A DNA stretch of 64,000 nucleotides from Thalassobacillus sp043497085 (GTDB lineage Bacteria > Bacillota > Bacilli > Bacillales > Halobacillaceae): NCBI GenBank assembly GCA_043497085.1, contig JBIEKI010000005.1. One strand, given 5' to 3'. Positions within the stretch are counted from its first letter, which is position 1; each line of letters starts with the position of its first letter. The notes beneath the pieces are model-generated. The model saw only the letters and a list, made by a program, of their open reading frames with translations, did no database searches and was not told where the DNA came from. Shown piece after piece: positions 1-7,617 of the stretch. The position numbers and the translations under genes were made by a program.

Positions 1-130
1 CAAAGCCGAAGATAGCCCCGAGGATAAAACCGAAGATCAACCCGATACCAGTAATCAATAATGTCCATACCAGCCCTTCGAACAGCATAGGCATGACTCG
101 GTAATAATGAGATTCTGTTATAAAGTCCAT
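1..130 (-). CDS. Amino-acid ABC transporter permease, N-terminal part only
   Basis: Only the first 43 codons lie in the window; the rest runs off the left edge. The ATG at 128-130 is preceded on the minus strand by an AAGGAGCG ribosome site. The visible protein starts MDFITESHYY and then has a hydrophobic segment rich in Leu, Ile, Gly and Phe, which is how HisM/GlnP-type polar amino-acid permeases begin (periplasm-facing N-terminus, then the first membrane helix). It lies 134 bases downstream of the binding-protein gene on the same strand and is probably its membrane partner. The substrate cannot be told from this fragment. Confidence 0.7.
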   Translation of the reverse strand, partial: MDFITESHYYRVMPMLFEGLVWTLLITGIGLIFGFILGAIFGF

Positions 131-264
131 ATGTGTTTTCGCTCCTTATTCTACGAATTGTGCGATAAATGAAGTAGATTTTTTCAAAATAATAGCGCAA
201 CAAGCTAATCACTTGCTACGCTTTTACCGATCAGCTATATCTCTTCTCTTGGTGTCATTAAACG

Positions 265-1044
265 TTATTCAGATGATTCTGTACCGTATTTACGCTCACC
301 GAACCATTTTTCATAGATGTCATCATACGTACCGTTTTCTATCAAAGTTTCCAGTGCCTTGTTTACATCTTCAACCAGCTCAGAATCTTTCGGGAATGCG
401 ATACCATACTGCTCCCCTTGAAGGATGTCGCCGACTGTTTTCAAATTAGCAGAATCATTAGCCACATAATATTGGACGCTAGGAACGTCATACATAACCG
501 CGTCAAGACGACCGGACTCCAGGTCCATATATGCTTCAACGATACCAGGGAATGTTACCAACTCGGCATCTGGATGGTTTTCTTTAATGTAGGCTTCACT
601 AGTAGTACCAGAACGTGTCCCTACTTTTTTGCCAGCAAGGTCATCTTCTGATTTGATTTCATTATTATCTTTATTAACAGCGATCATCAGACCGGCATCA
701 TAATATGGATCAGAGAAATCAATTGTCTCTTTACGTTCTTCTGTGATCGTCATACCTGCAATCCCGATATCGAAACGACCGGACTGCATGCCACTTACAA
801 CACCGTCAAATTTCATCGACTCGATATTGACCTTGAAACCAGCTTCATCAGCCACTGCTTTGATCAAATCGATATCGAAACCTTCCATCTCACCTGTTTC
901 TTCGTTCAGGAATTCGAATGGAACGAAGTTGTTATCTGTAGCAACTGTGTACTCTTCCGCTGCATCACCGGAGTTACAGCCTGCTAATAGAAGAGCTGAT
1001 AGTGCAATTGCAAGAATAAATAAGTACCCTTTTCCTTTTATCAT
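265..1044 (-). CDS. Polar amino-acid ABC transporter substrate-binding lipoprotein (GlnH-like)
   Basis: This 259-aa extracellular solute-binding protein of family 3 would capture a polar amino acid or similar zwitterion and deliver it to the permease encoded downstream. Residues 1-22 are a lipoprotein signal with lipobox LLAGC, so the mature protein is anchored by Cys22. The family signature is clear: VPFEFLNEETG near residue 42, GFDIDLIKAVADEAGF, then MTITEERKETIDFSDPYY. A GGGGGAAG site precedes the ATG. It resembles glutamine-binding GlnH. Because an ectoine degradation operon lies next door and Ehu ectoine importers use family-3 binding proteins, ectoine is an alternative ligand; the sequence alone does not decide. 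Confidence 0.85.
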   Translation of the reverse strand: MIKGKGYLFILAIALSALLLAGCNSGDAAEEYTVATDNNFVPFEFLNEETGEMEGFDIDLIKAVADEAGFKVNIESMKFDGVVSGMQSGRFDIGIAGMTITEERKETIDFSDPYYDAGLMIAVNKDNNEIKSEDDLAGKKVGTRSGTTSEAYIKENHPDAELVTFPGIVEAYMDLESGRLDAVMYDVPSVQYYVANDSANLKTVGDILQGEQYGIAFPKDSELVEDVNKALETLIENGTYDDIYEKWFGERKYGTESSE

Positions 1045-1101
1045 GTTTCTTCCCCCTTTTTATGTGCGTAATTAATTATCTCAAAATTTGTTATTAATTA
1101 A

Positions 1102-1116
1102 AATTTTCTGAATTAT
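1102..1116. promoter_or_regulatory. CodY-box-like site upstream of the amino-acid transporter
   Basis: AATTTTCTGAATTAT matches 12 of 15 positions of the CodY consensus AATTTTCWGAAAATT. It lies about 60 bases upstream of the binding-protein start codon. Repression by CodY in rich medium is typical of amino-acid importers. The match is partial and the region is AT-rich, so this is a suggestion only. Confidence 0.35.
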
Positions 1117-1340
1117 ATGTATTTTGTCATATAGATGCAAAATTTATTATTTTTATTAGGTATTACACCTGTTGCTAACAATTACGACTAATTAATCCTA
1201 TTTCCTCTTTATTACGAAGAATTTACAACTTGACCTTCTGGCAATCTACTTTTCACCTAATCTTTTTTAGGAAATAACTAGGATAATTAATCTTATTCAT
1301 AGAACTAAGTACTCATATAGAATTATAAAGGAGGAGCTTT

Positions 1341-1592
1341 ATGAACTTCCTCGTCAACTTGATCGATTACTTGATTTCTACAAAAAAGACATTCATTTAC
1401 TCAACCTACAGCTTGAAAGAATACTACAGAATTATTTCTAAACTAAAGGCGGCTTCCATCAAATACCGAGTCGCTTCGAACGTTCATATGTCCTCACATA
1501 GCGGAGTGACAAAAAATGACTATGGCAATGAATATAAATTTTACGTCAAAAAGGAAGACGAACATAAAGCCCTGGAAGCCATTCATAAATGA
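1341..1592 (+). CDS. Hypothetical 83-aa protein
   Basis: A small protein with a strong AAAGGAGG site seven bases before the ATG. It starts MNFLVNLIDYLIS and ends with a charged stretch (YKFYVKKEDEHKALEAIHK). It has no signal peptide and one weakly hydrophobic N-terminal segment. The C-terminal half, with a KYRV strand, YEYKFYV-like strand and a helix containing HKALEAI, resembles short alpha-beta domains of the DUF2007/putative signal-transducing type, but the match is only by eye. It stands alone between the divergent transporter operon and the ectoine operon terminator. Function unknown. Confidence 0.7.
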   Translation: MNFLVNLIDYLISTKKTFIYSTYSLKEYYRIISKLKAASIKYRVASNVHMSSHSGVTKNDYGNEYKFYVKKEDEHKALEAIHK

Positions 1593-1650
1593 TTATTAAA
1601 TTGAAGTATTAGGGGTGTAATGTGCTAATAATCTACCAGGAATATACGAA

Positions 1651-1682
1651 TAGAAAAACCGCCTGGAGATTCCAGACGGTTT
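1651..1682 (-). terminator. Terminator of the ectoine utilisation operon
   Basis: Read on the minus strand, AAACCGTCTGGA pairs with TCCAGGCGGTTT (one G-U pair, 3-base loop) and is followed by TTTTCTA. It sits just after the aldehyde dehydrogenase stop and ends the operon; it may also stop the small + strand gene coming from the left. Confidence 0.8.
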
Positions 1683-1693
1683 CATTATTAGAA

Positions 1694-3142
1694 TTATAAT
1701 AGATTTTCCTGCAGCCGGAAGCAAACAACTTTCTGCTCGGTCATCGACTCGATTGCATAACGTACACCCTCGCGTCCGATACCGGAACCTTTCGTCCCCC
1801 CAAATGGCATCGCGTCGATCCGGTAGTCACTGCTGTCGTTGATCATGACACCACCGACGTTCAACCCTTTAATGGCATGGAAAGCGTTATTAATATCCGA
1901 TGTGAAAATACCTGCCTGCAGTCCGTAATCCACATCATTAGAACGGTCGACTGCATCGTGGAGGTTTTCCACTGGCATAATCAATACGACTGGACCGAAA
2001 ATTTCTTCGTAAGCGATTTTAGCCGTTTTCGGTACATCGCTTAGAACGGTCGGATAATAAAAACTTCCTTCGCGCTTTCCGCCAATATGGAGTTTGGCTC
2101 CTTTCATCAAAGCTTCGTTGACCCAGCTATCGACACGCTTCGCTTCCCGTTCATTGATCATAGGTCCGACATCCGTCAGTTCATCCATTTTATCGCCGAC
2201 CTTCAATTCTCCCGTACGACTGATGAAGGTATCAAGGAAGCGGGAATAGCTATCTTTTTCTACATAAATCCGCTGGACACCGATGCAGTTTTGACCGACG
2301 GCAGAGAAAGCGCCGGAAACACAGGATTGGACCGCATCATTCAAATTAGCATCGTTCAACACAATCACCGGAGAGTTGGATCCCAGCTCCATGCTCACTT
2401 TTTTAGGCCCGGCTTGTTCGGATATTCTCGTCCCGGCGTCCGCACCGCCTGTGAATGACAGTACTTTGACCGCTGGGTGAGTCACGAGCGTTTCGCCAAT
2501 TTCACGGCCGGATCCAGTTACAACGGACAAGAAGCCATCCGGTAAGCCTGCATGCACGAACGCTTCTGCCAGTTTGAGCGCACTTAACGGTGTTACGGAA
2601 GCCGGTTTTACGACAATCGCATTACCCGCTGCAATCGCAGGTCCGACTTTATGAGCAACAAGATTCAATGGATCATTGAATGGGGTGATCGCCCCAACGA
2701 CTCCAACCGGAAAACGATAATGATAACCGACACGGTTTTCGCTGCCTTCATTCTGGTCAAAGTTGATAGTTTCTCCATTAATCCTGCGTGCTTCTTCCGC
2801 ACTAATCTGAATGGTCTGGATCGCCCGCTTCACTTCCCCGCGGGCTTCATTGATCGTCTTACTACCCTCTGAAGCTATTGTCATGGCAAAATCCTCAGCA
2901 TTTTCTTTCATATAAGCTGCGGCTTCAGATAAAACACGGATCCGTTCATGGGTCGGCCAGACCGCCGTTTTTGTATAAGCCTCTTCCGCTTTTTCGATGG
3001 CTGCTAGCATATCTTTACTGCTTGCTGATGGCACGGAAGCGATTGGACGGTCGTTCTGGGGATCGACCACCTCAAATGTTTGGTTAGAATGAACCCATTC
3101 TCCTCCGATCAGCATCTTCACTGCTTTCACTTTGGTATGCAT
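1694..3142 (-). CDS. Aldehyde dehydrogenase, last gene of the ectoine operon (DoeC-like)
   Basis: NAD(P)-dependent oxidation of an aldehyde to the acid. The start chosen is the ATG at 3142, preceded by AAGGAAGGTGGTG; an in-frame upstream extension has no ribosome site. The 482-aa protein has the family landmarks: VGAITPFNDPLNL, a glycine-rich SFTGGADAG, the base glutamate in SMELGSNSP, the catalytic Cys in GQNCIGVQR and EEIFGPV near the C-terminus. In known ectoine catabolism DoeC oxidises aspartate-semialdehyde to aspartate. Position at the end of the doeA operon makes that the leading guess, but the sequence also resembles lactaldehyde/glyceraldehyde-type dehydrogenases, so the substrate is inferred from context. 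Confidence 0.88.
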   Translation of the reverse strand: MHTKVKAVKMLIGGEWVHSNQTFEVVDPQNDRPIASVPSASSKDMLAAIEKAEEAYTKTAVWPTHERIRVLSEAAAYMKENAEDFAMTIASEGSKTINEARGEVKRAIQTIQISAEEARRINGETINFDQNEGSENRVGYHYRFPVGVVGAITPFNDPLNLVAHKVGPAIAAGNAIVVKPASVTPLSALKLAEAFVHAGLPDGFLSVVTGSGREIGETLVTHPAVKVLSFTGGADAGTRISEQAGPKKVSMELGSNSPVIVLNDANLNDAVQSCVSGAFSAVGQNCIGVQRIYVEKDSYSRFLDTFISRTGELKVGDKMDELTDVGPMINEREAKRVDSWVNEALMKGAKLHIGGKREGSFYYPTVLSDVPKTAKIAYEEIFGPVVLIMPVENLHDAVDRSNDVDYGLQAGIFTSDINNAFHAIKGLNVGGVMINDSSDYRIDAMPFGGTKGSGIGREGVRYAIESMTEQKVVCFRLQENLL

Positions 3143-3158
3143 GAAAACACCACCTTCC

Positions 3159-4208
3159 TTAAATTTTTTCCATCGTCTTTTGGCGCTGGTAGTCAATCAA
3201 ATCAATCAATAAGGAGAAACCCGTTTCCTTTAATCCTGCGCCTGCTCCCGTCAACATGATCGGTCCTGCCAGGTCGCATTCATACAAAATCGCGTTGGTT
3301 GCTCCTGTGACTCCTGCGAGCGGATTATCAGCGTCCAAAAGCTGCGGCTCTACGGAAGCAATTACATTGCCATTTTCTTTTTTTACCTGTGCTAACAAGC
3401 GCCACTTTTTATTTTGCTCAAGAGCGTCATTGACCATTTCAAGCGTCATATCACTGATACCCTTGCAAGGAATATCTTTTGATGAAATTGGTGTCCCCAT
3501 CAAGTATCCGGAGAGGATGGCTGCTTTATACCGGGCATCATATCCTTCCACATCATTCGTAGGATCCGCTTCGGCATATCCTAATTCCTTCGCTTTTTGT
3601 AAGGCTTCCTCATAAGACTTACCTTTTTCCATTTCCGTTAAAATATAATTGGTCGTACCGTTCAAAATCCCTTTAATTTCTGTAATTTCGTTGCCAGCCA
3701 GGGTAGCGACAGGCATCCTTAACGCCGGTGTACCACTCATTACCGTACCTTCAAAACCCCAGTAGGCGCCATTTTTATCTGCCAGTTCACTCAGTTCCTC
3801 GTAAGCGAGGGCTGCCGGTCCTTTATTGGTCGTAACGACACTTTTCCCTTTTTCAAAAGCGGCCCGGCAATGGTCGATGGCAGGCTGCCCTGTTACCACG
3901 TCTGTAAAAGTGACTTCGACAATCATATCAGCATTAGTCTGCTGGATCGTTTCCATACTGTTGAGTCCTTTCGTCACTCCTGGTCCATCTGGGTAATTCT
4001 CCACATTTCCGGTCTCCCGAACTGCTTCCAATAACTGATCAATATCCAACCCATCAGGCTTATAGACCGCACCTTTCATCATATCCGAGACAGCTACTAC
4101 TTCTGCTTCAAGTCCATAAGAACTTGCAAGGTGCTCCTTACGTTCCTGCAAAATTTCGGCAAGCGCCTGACCGACACCACCGAAGCCGACAAAAGCTATT
4201 TTAGTCAT
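3159..4208 (-). CDS. Homoserine dehydrogenase in the ectoine operon
   Basis: Interconverts aspartate-semialdehyde and homoserine with NAD(P)H. The ATG at 4208 follows GGGAGGAAGG and overlaps the end of the M20 deacetylase gene by 8 bases, so the two are translationally coupled. Residues 3-15 hold the Rossmann GFGGVG loop; VVTTNKGPAAL, GILNGTTNYILTEM and ADPTNDVEGYDA are homoserine dehydrogenase hallmarks. At 349 aa it is the short form without the regulatory ACT domain, as expected for a catabolic or unregulated copy. No thrB or thrC is nearby, so it is probably not for threonine synthesis. Its use in ectoine breakdown (drawing aspartate-semialdehyde to homoserine) is inference. Confidence 0.9.
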   Translation of the reverse strand: MTKIAFVGFGGVGQALAEILQERKEHLASSYGLEAEVVAVSDMMKGAVYKPDGLDIDQLLEAVRETGNVENYPDGPGVTKGLNSMETIQQTNADMIVEVTFTDVVTGQPAIDHCRAAFEKGKSVVTTNKGPAALAYEELSELADKNGAYWGFEGTVMSGTPALRMPVATLAGNEITEIKGILNGTTNYILTEMEKGKSYEEALQKAKELGYAEADPTNDVEGYDARYKAAILSGYLMGTPISSKDIPCKGISDMTLEMVNDALEQNKKWRLLAQVKKENGNVIASVEPQLLDADNPLAGVTGATNAILYECDLAGPIMLTGAGAGLKETGFSLLIDLIDYQRQKTMEKI

Positions 4209-5421
4209 CGACCTTCCTCCCTTCTTGAACTTGTAACAACCGGTGAGCACAGTTCGTTAAAATCGCTGCACCAATGGGCAATGCCTTTTCATCTATTTGA
4301 AAATCTCCTGTATGAAGCTTCCGTTCCGGAATCCCTTTTTGGGCGCACCCCAGGAAAAACATTGCACCAGGTTTATTCTCGATCATATGGGCAAAGTCTT
4401 CGCCTCCCATACCAAATGGCCCTTCATGGATTTTCATATTCGGATAGAGATGCCTGGCAGCCTTTTTAATCTGTTCATTTACAATGTGATCGTTATCCAA
4501 AGCAGGCTCTCCCGTTTCAATATATAAATCATAGGAGCCACCGAGTGGAGGAATGACGTCAGCTATTTGTTCCAATTCCCGGACTAGCTGCGCCCGCATT
4601 TCTTTTGTGTATGAACGCATCGTGCCAGTAATCGTCACTTCATCGGGAATGACGTTCGCTGTCTCCCCTCCATGAATTTCACCTACGCTGATCGTACCTA
4701 CTGATAATGGATCGACTTTCCGACTGATCAGACTATACAAGGCCTGTAAAAAGTAGCTCGACATCCAAATCGGATCAGTAGCCAGGTGAGGATACCCGCC
4801 ATGCCCGCCCGTTGCTTTGATGGTCATCCGGAAGTTATCGATATTCGCCATACTCGGTCCGTCGTTTACCTGGATTTCTCCGGTTGGACGCCAGGGACAT
4901 ACATGTAAAGCCAGGAAAGATTCAATGTCATCCAAAAGACCGGACTGCAGCATGAGTGGCGCCCCGGTCACTCCTGCTTCATTGGTATCTTCTTCAGCAG
5001 GCTGGAAAATGAACTTAATGGTTCCAGTCAGTTTACCTGTTTTAGCCTCTTCACTCAGCAGTCTGGCAGCCCCAAGCAAAATAGCAGTATGGGCATCATG
5101 GCCACAGGCGTGCATAACCCCAGGATGAACAGATTGATAATCTAAATCAGTGTGTTCATTAATAGGCAGAGCGTCCATATCTGCACGCAATCCCACCGTA
5201 GGCCCTTCCCTGCCAGTCAAGGTAGCAATTATCCCGTATCCTCCGACATTGGTTTCCAGATCAAAAGCATTCATCTTTTCTAATTCCTGCCTGACGTATG
5301 CACTTGTTTCTCTTTCCTGGAAACTAAGTTCCGGATGGCGGTGCAAATGGCGCCGCCATCGGATCAAATCTGCTTTGATTCTTTCTACATTTACGGTTAC
5401 TGGATCATGTTTGATCTGCAA
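4201..5421 (-). CDS. doeB2: M20-family amidohydrolase, probable N-acetyl-diaminobutyrate deacetylase (DoeB2-like)
   Basis: A 406-aa metal-dependent amidohydrolase. The TTG start at 5421 follows GGGAGGG. The M20 metal ligands are visible: His-Asp in MHACGHDAHT, Glu-Glu in QPAEEDTNEAG, His in ALHVCPW and the late His in KLHTGDF. In ectoine breakdown the hydrolase releases N-alpha-acetyl-2,4-diaminobutyrate, which is then deacetylated. Proteobacteria mostly use DoeB/EutE of the succinylglutamate desuccinylase fold for this; here an M20 enzyme sits in its place in the operon. The role is inferred from position and chemistry; aminoacylase or indole-acetyl-amino-acid hydrolase activity would be the generic alternative. 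Confidence 0.82.
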   Translation of the reverse strand: MQIKHDPVTVNVERIKADLIRWRRHLHRHPELSFQERETSAYVRQELEKMNAFDLETNVGGYGIIATLTGREGPTVGLRADMDALPINEHTDLDYQSVHPGVMHACGHDAHTAILLGAARLLSEEAKTGKLTGTIKFIFQPAEEDTNEAGVTGAPLMLQSGLLDDIESFLALHVCPWRPTGEIQVNDGPSMANIDNFRMTIKATGGHGGYPHLATDPIWMSSYFLQALYSLISRKVDPLSVGTISVGEIHGGETANVIPDEVTITGTMRSYTKEMRAQLVRELEQIADVIPPLGGSYDLYIETGEPALDNDHIVNEQIKKAARHLYPNMKIHEGPFGMGGEDFAHMIENKPGAMFFLGCAQKGIPERKLHTGDFQIDEKALPIGAAILTNCAHRLLQVQEGRKVDD

Positions 5422-5436
5422 CGGGATCCCTCCCTA

Positions 5437-6636
5437 TCAGCCTTTCACTGTCAGGCTCTCTGGCAGCGACTGGAATGCTTGATTCAGATCCTCTTTCAAA
5501 TCTTCAATATCCTCTATACCAGCCGAGTAGCGGATCAACCCTTCTGGAATGCCCATGGCTGCCCGCTCTTCCGGCGTACACTCCACATGACTGGTCGTTC
5601 TCGCCGGCCCGACGATTGTTTCTACTGCGCCAAGGTTCGCGGCACGATTGGAATATTTCAGTTTTGGCAGCAAATGACGGACGGTGTCCATGCCACCCTT
5701 GACAGAAAAGCTAAGCATGCCGCCGAATCCCTTCATTTGTGCTTTAGCAATATCGTGACCTCTATGCTCTTCCAGTCCCGGGTAGAATACGTCATCCACA
5801 ACATCGATGGTTTTCAAATGACGTGCAATAGCGAGTGCATTTTCATTTTGACGGTCAATCCGCAGTTTTAATGTCTTCATCCCGCGAAGGAGCAGGTATG
5901 CTGCCATCGGATCGAGCGTGGCACCGTTTATTTCGCGGTAATGGTACACTTTTTCGACCAGCTCCTTGCTGCCGACTAAGGCTCCACCAAGCGCATCGGC
6001 ATGCCCGCCTAAAAATTTGGTTGCACTGTGGATGACAAGATCCGCACCTAATGCCAATGGATTCTGGTTCACAGGAGTTGCAAACGTATTATCGACAACC
6101 ACGATGGCTCCAACCTTTTTTGCCACCTTTGCCACCCGCTCAATGTCGGTGATTTTGACGGTCGGGTTGGTTGGGGTCTCCAAATAAAGTACTTTACAGC
6201 CTTTCATTACCTCTTTTTCAATTGCTTCATGATTCCCTGTATCACACAGTTCCACCTCAATGTGCTGTTGTGGCAGAAATTCCGTAAAAATCTTATTCGT
6301 GCCTCCGTACGTATCTTTGATAGATACGATCCGGTCTCCAGGGAAAAGCAAGGTACCAAGTGTATTGCTGATGGCTGCCATCCCGGTCGAAAAACTGGTT
6401 GCAGCTTCAGCATCTTCCAGGATTCTGATTTTTTCTTCAAAAGCCTGGACGGTCGGGTTCGTATTACGTCCGTAAATGTGTCCTTCTTTATTGCCTACGG
6501 CTACCTCATACCAATCATCCATATCGTCATAACCGAAAGATACACTGTGTACAACTGGAACTTGTGTTGCTCCAAATGCTAATTGTTCCTTTTCCCCCGC
6601 CCAAATGGCACGTGTTCCAATATTTGCTTTTTTCAT
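5437..6636 (-). CDS. Cys/Met-metabolism PLP enzyme (cystathionine gamma-lyase/synthase type)
   Basis: A 399-aa fold-type I PLP enzyme of the trans-sulfuration family. The PLP lysine is in SATKFLGGHADALGG; the substrate loop tyrosine/arginine is in YGRNTNPT; DNTFATP and the C-terminal TTSHVECTPEERAAMGIPEGLIRYSAGIE region are typical. The ATG follows GGGAGGAATTTAGG. Relatives carry out beta- or gamma-elimination or replacement on homocysteine, methionine, cystathionine or acyl-homoserine. It lies between eutC and the deacetylase with 15-20-base gaps, so it belongs to the operon. A possible role, not known, is gamma-elimination of ammonia from 2,4-diaminobutyrate. Confidence 0.88.
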   Translation of the reverse strand: MKKANIGTRAIWAGEKEQLAFGATQVPVVHSVSFGYDDMDDWYEVAVGNKEGHIYGRNTNPTVQAFEEKIRILEDAEAATSFSTGMAAISNTLGTLLFPGDRIVSIKDTYGGTNKIFTEFLPQQHIEVELCDTGNHEAIEKEVMKGCKVLYLETPTNPTVKITDIERVAKVAKKVGAIVVVDNTFATPVNQNPLALGADLVIHSATKFLGGHADALGGALVGSKELVEKVYHYREINGATLDPMAAYLLLRGMKTLKLRIDRQNENALAIARHLKTIDVVDDVFYPGLEEHRGHDIAKAQMKGFGGMLSFSVKGGMDTVRHLLPKLKYSNRAANLGAVETIVGPARTTSHVECTPEERAAMGIPEGLIRYSAGIEDIEDLKEDLNQAFQSLPESLTVKG

Positions 6637-6656
6637 CCTAAATTCCTCCCTTATCT

Positions 6657-7604
6657 TTATTTAGTAAGCCTGTCGTATGCAAATCTGGCAATGGCTGTAT
6701 CCTGAACACCCGTTCCAGTCAAATCGCAGACGGTAATTTGCTTCTCATTTATGCGGCCTTGTTTATTGCCAGCGGTGATCTCACCAATTTCGATTGCTTC
6801 ATCGATCACTCGCTGGTTATTACAGGCCCTCATTTCCCCGAGTCGAAGTGACTGCGCTTTGACATCACATACCACGTAATCCGTTTTCTCCAATACACTG
6901 CTTTCGAGTTCCTGCTTATGTTCCGCATCCGATCCCATAGCAGTGATATGCAAGCCTGGGTGGAGCCATTCGGCTTTTATCAGCGGATCTGTTGACGGTG
7001 TCGTTGTAATCACCACATCACTTTCAGTCACCACGTCTTCAGGAGATCTGACGATTTCTACATCGATGCCCAGTTCCTGTAACATCTCCTGTTGATACTG
7101 TTCCGTCTTTTCCGGAGTGCGTCCGTAAACGAGCAATTTATCAAAATCACGGACTAGCTTAAGCGCCTGGACTTGCAGACGTGCTTGGGCTCCTGTTCCG
7201 ATAACCCCGATTGTTTTGATATCCTTACGCGCCAAATGTCTGGCTGCGACTGCTCCGGCAGCTGCCGTCCGGACTTCTGTGAGAAAACCGTTATCAGCAA
7301 GCACAGCTTTTGGAATCCCAGTTTCCGAACTCAACAGCAGCATCATCCCATTAGCGCTTGGAAGACCACGTTTATAGTTATCGAAAAAACCGGAGGACAG
7401 CTTTACGGCAAAACTATCATAACCTGCTACATAAGCCGATTTGATGTCAACTTCCCCATTATGTTCGGGGACATCAATCCTCATGATCGGTGGCATCTGC
7501 ACCTTTTTCTGAACCAAATCATTAAATGCCTCCTCGACCACATCGACTACCTCGCTGTCGAGACGGATGACTTTTTCGATCTCCTCCTTAGTGAAAAGCT
7601 TCAT
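6657..7604 (-). CDS. eutC: Ornithine cyclodeaminase/mu-crystallin family protein, EutC-like
   Basis: A 315-aa NAD(P)-binding protein of the ornithine cyclodeaminase family. The nucleotide loop is VIGTGAQARLQ at about residues 137-147; the substrate-side lysine is in AVKLSSGFFDN; MGSDAEHKQEL and DLTGTGVQDTAIA close the fold. It starts 13 bases after the end of the ectoine hydrolase gene with a GGGGGTG ribosome site. EutC proteins accompany EutB in hydroxyectoine utilisation operons, where they are thought to help convert the hydroxylated intermediate back to the ectoine route. Assignment rests on family plus operon position; the exact reaction is not established. Confidence 0.85.
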   Translation of the reverse strand: MKLFTKEEIEKVIRLDSEVVDVVEEAFNDLVQKKVQMPPIMRIDVPEHNGEVDIKSAYVAGYDSFAVKLSSGFFDNYKRGLPSANGMMLLLSSETGIPKAVLADNGFLTEVRTAAAGAVAARHLARKDIKTIGVIGTGAQARLQVQALKLVRDFDKLLVYGRTPEKTEQYQQEMLQELGIDVEIVRSPEDVVTESDVVITTTPSTDPLIKAEWLHPGLHITAMGSDAEHKQELESSVLEKTDYVVCDVKAQSLRLGEMRACNNQRVIDEAIEIGEITAGNKQGRINEKQITVCDLTGTGVQDTAIARFAYDRLTK

Positions 7605-7617
7605 AACCAGACACCCC

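Noticed and set aside
213..1075. Three open frames on the plus strand opposite the binding-protein gene
   Set aside because: They are antisense shadows of a well-supported gene, have no ribosome sites and show no domain.
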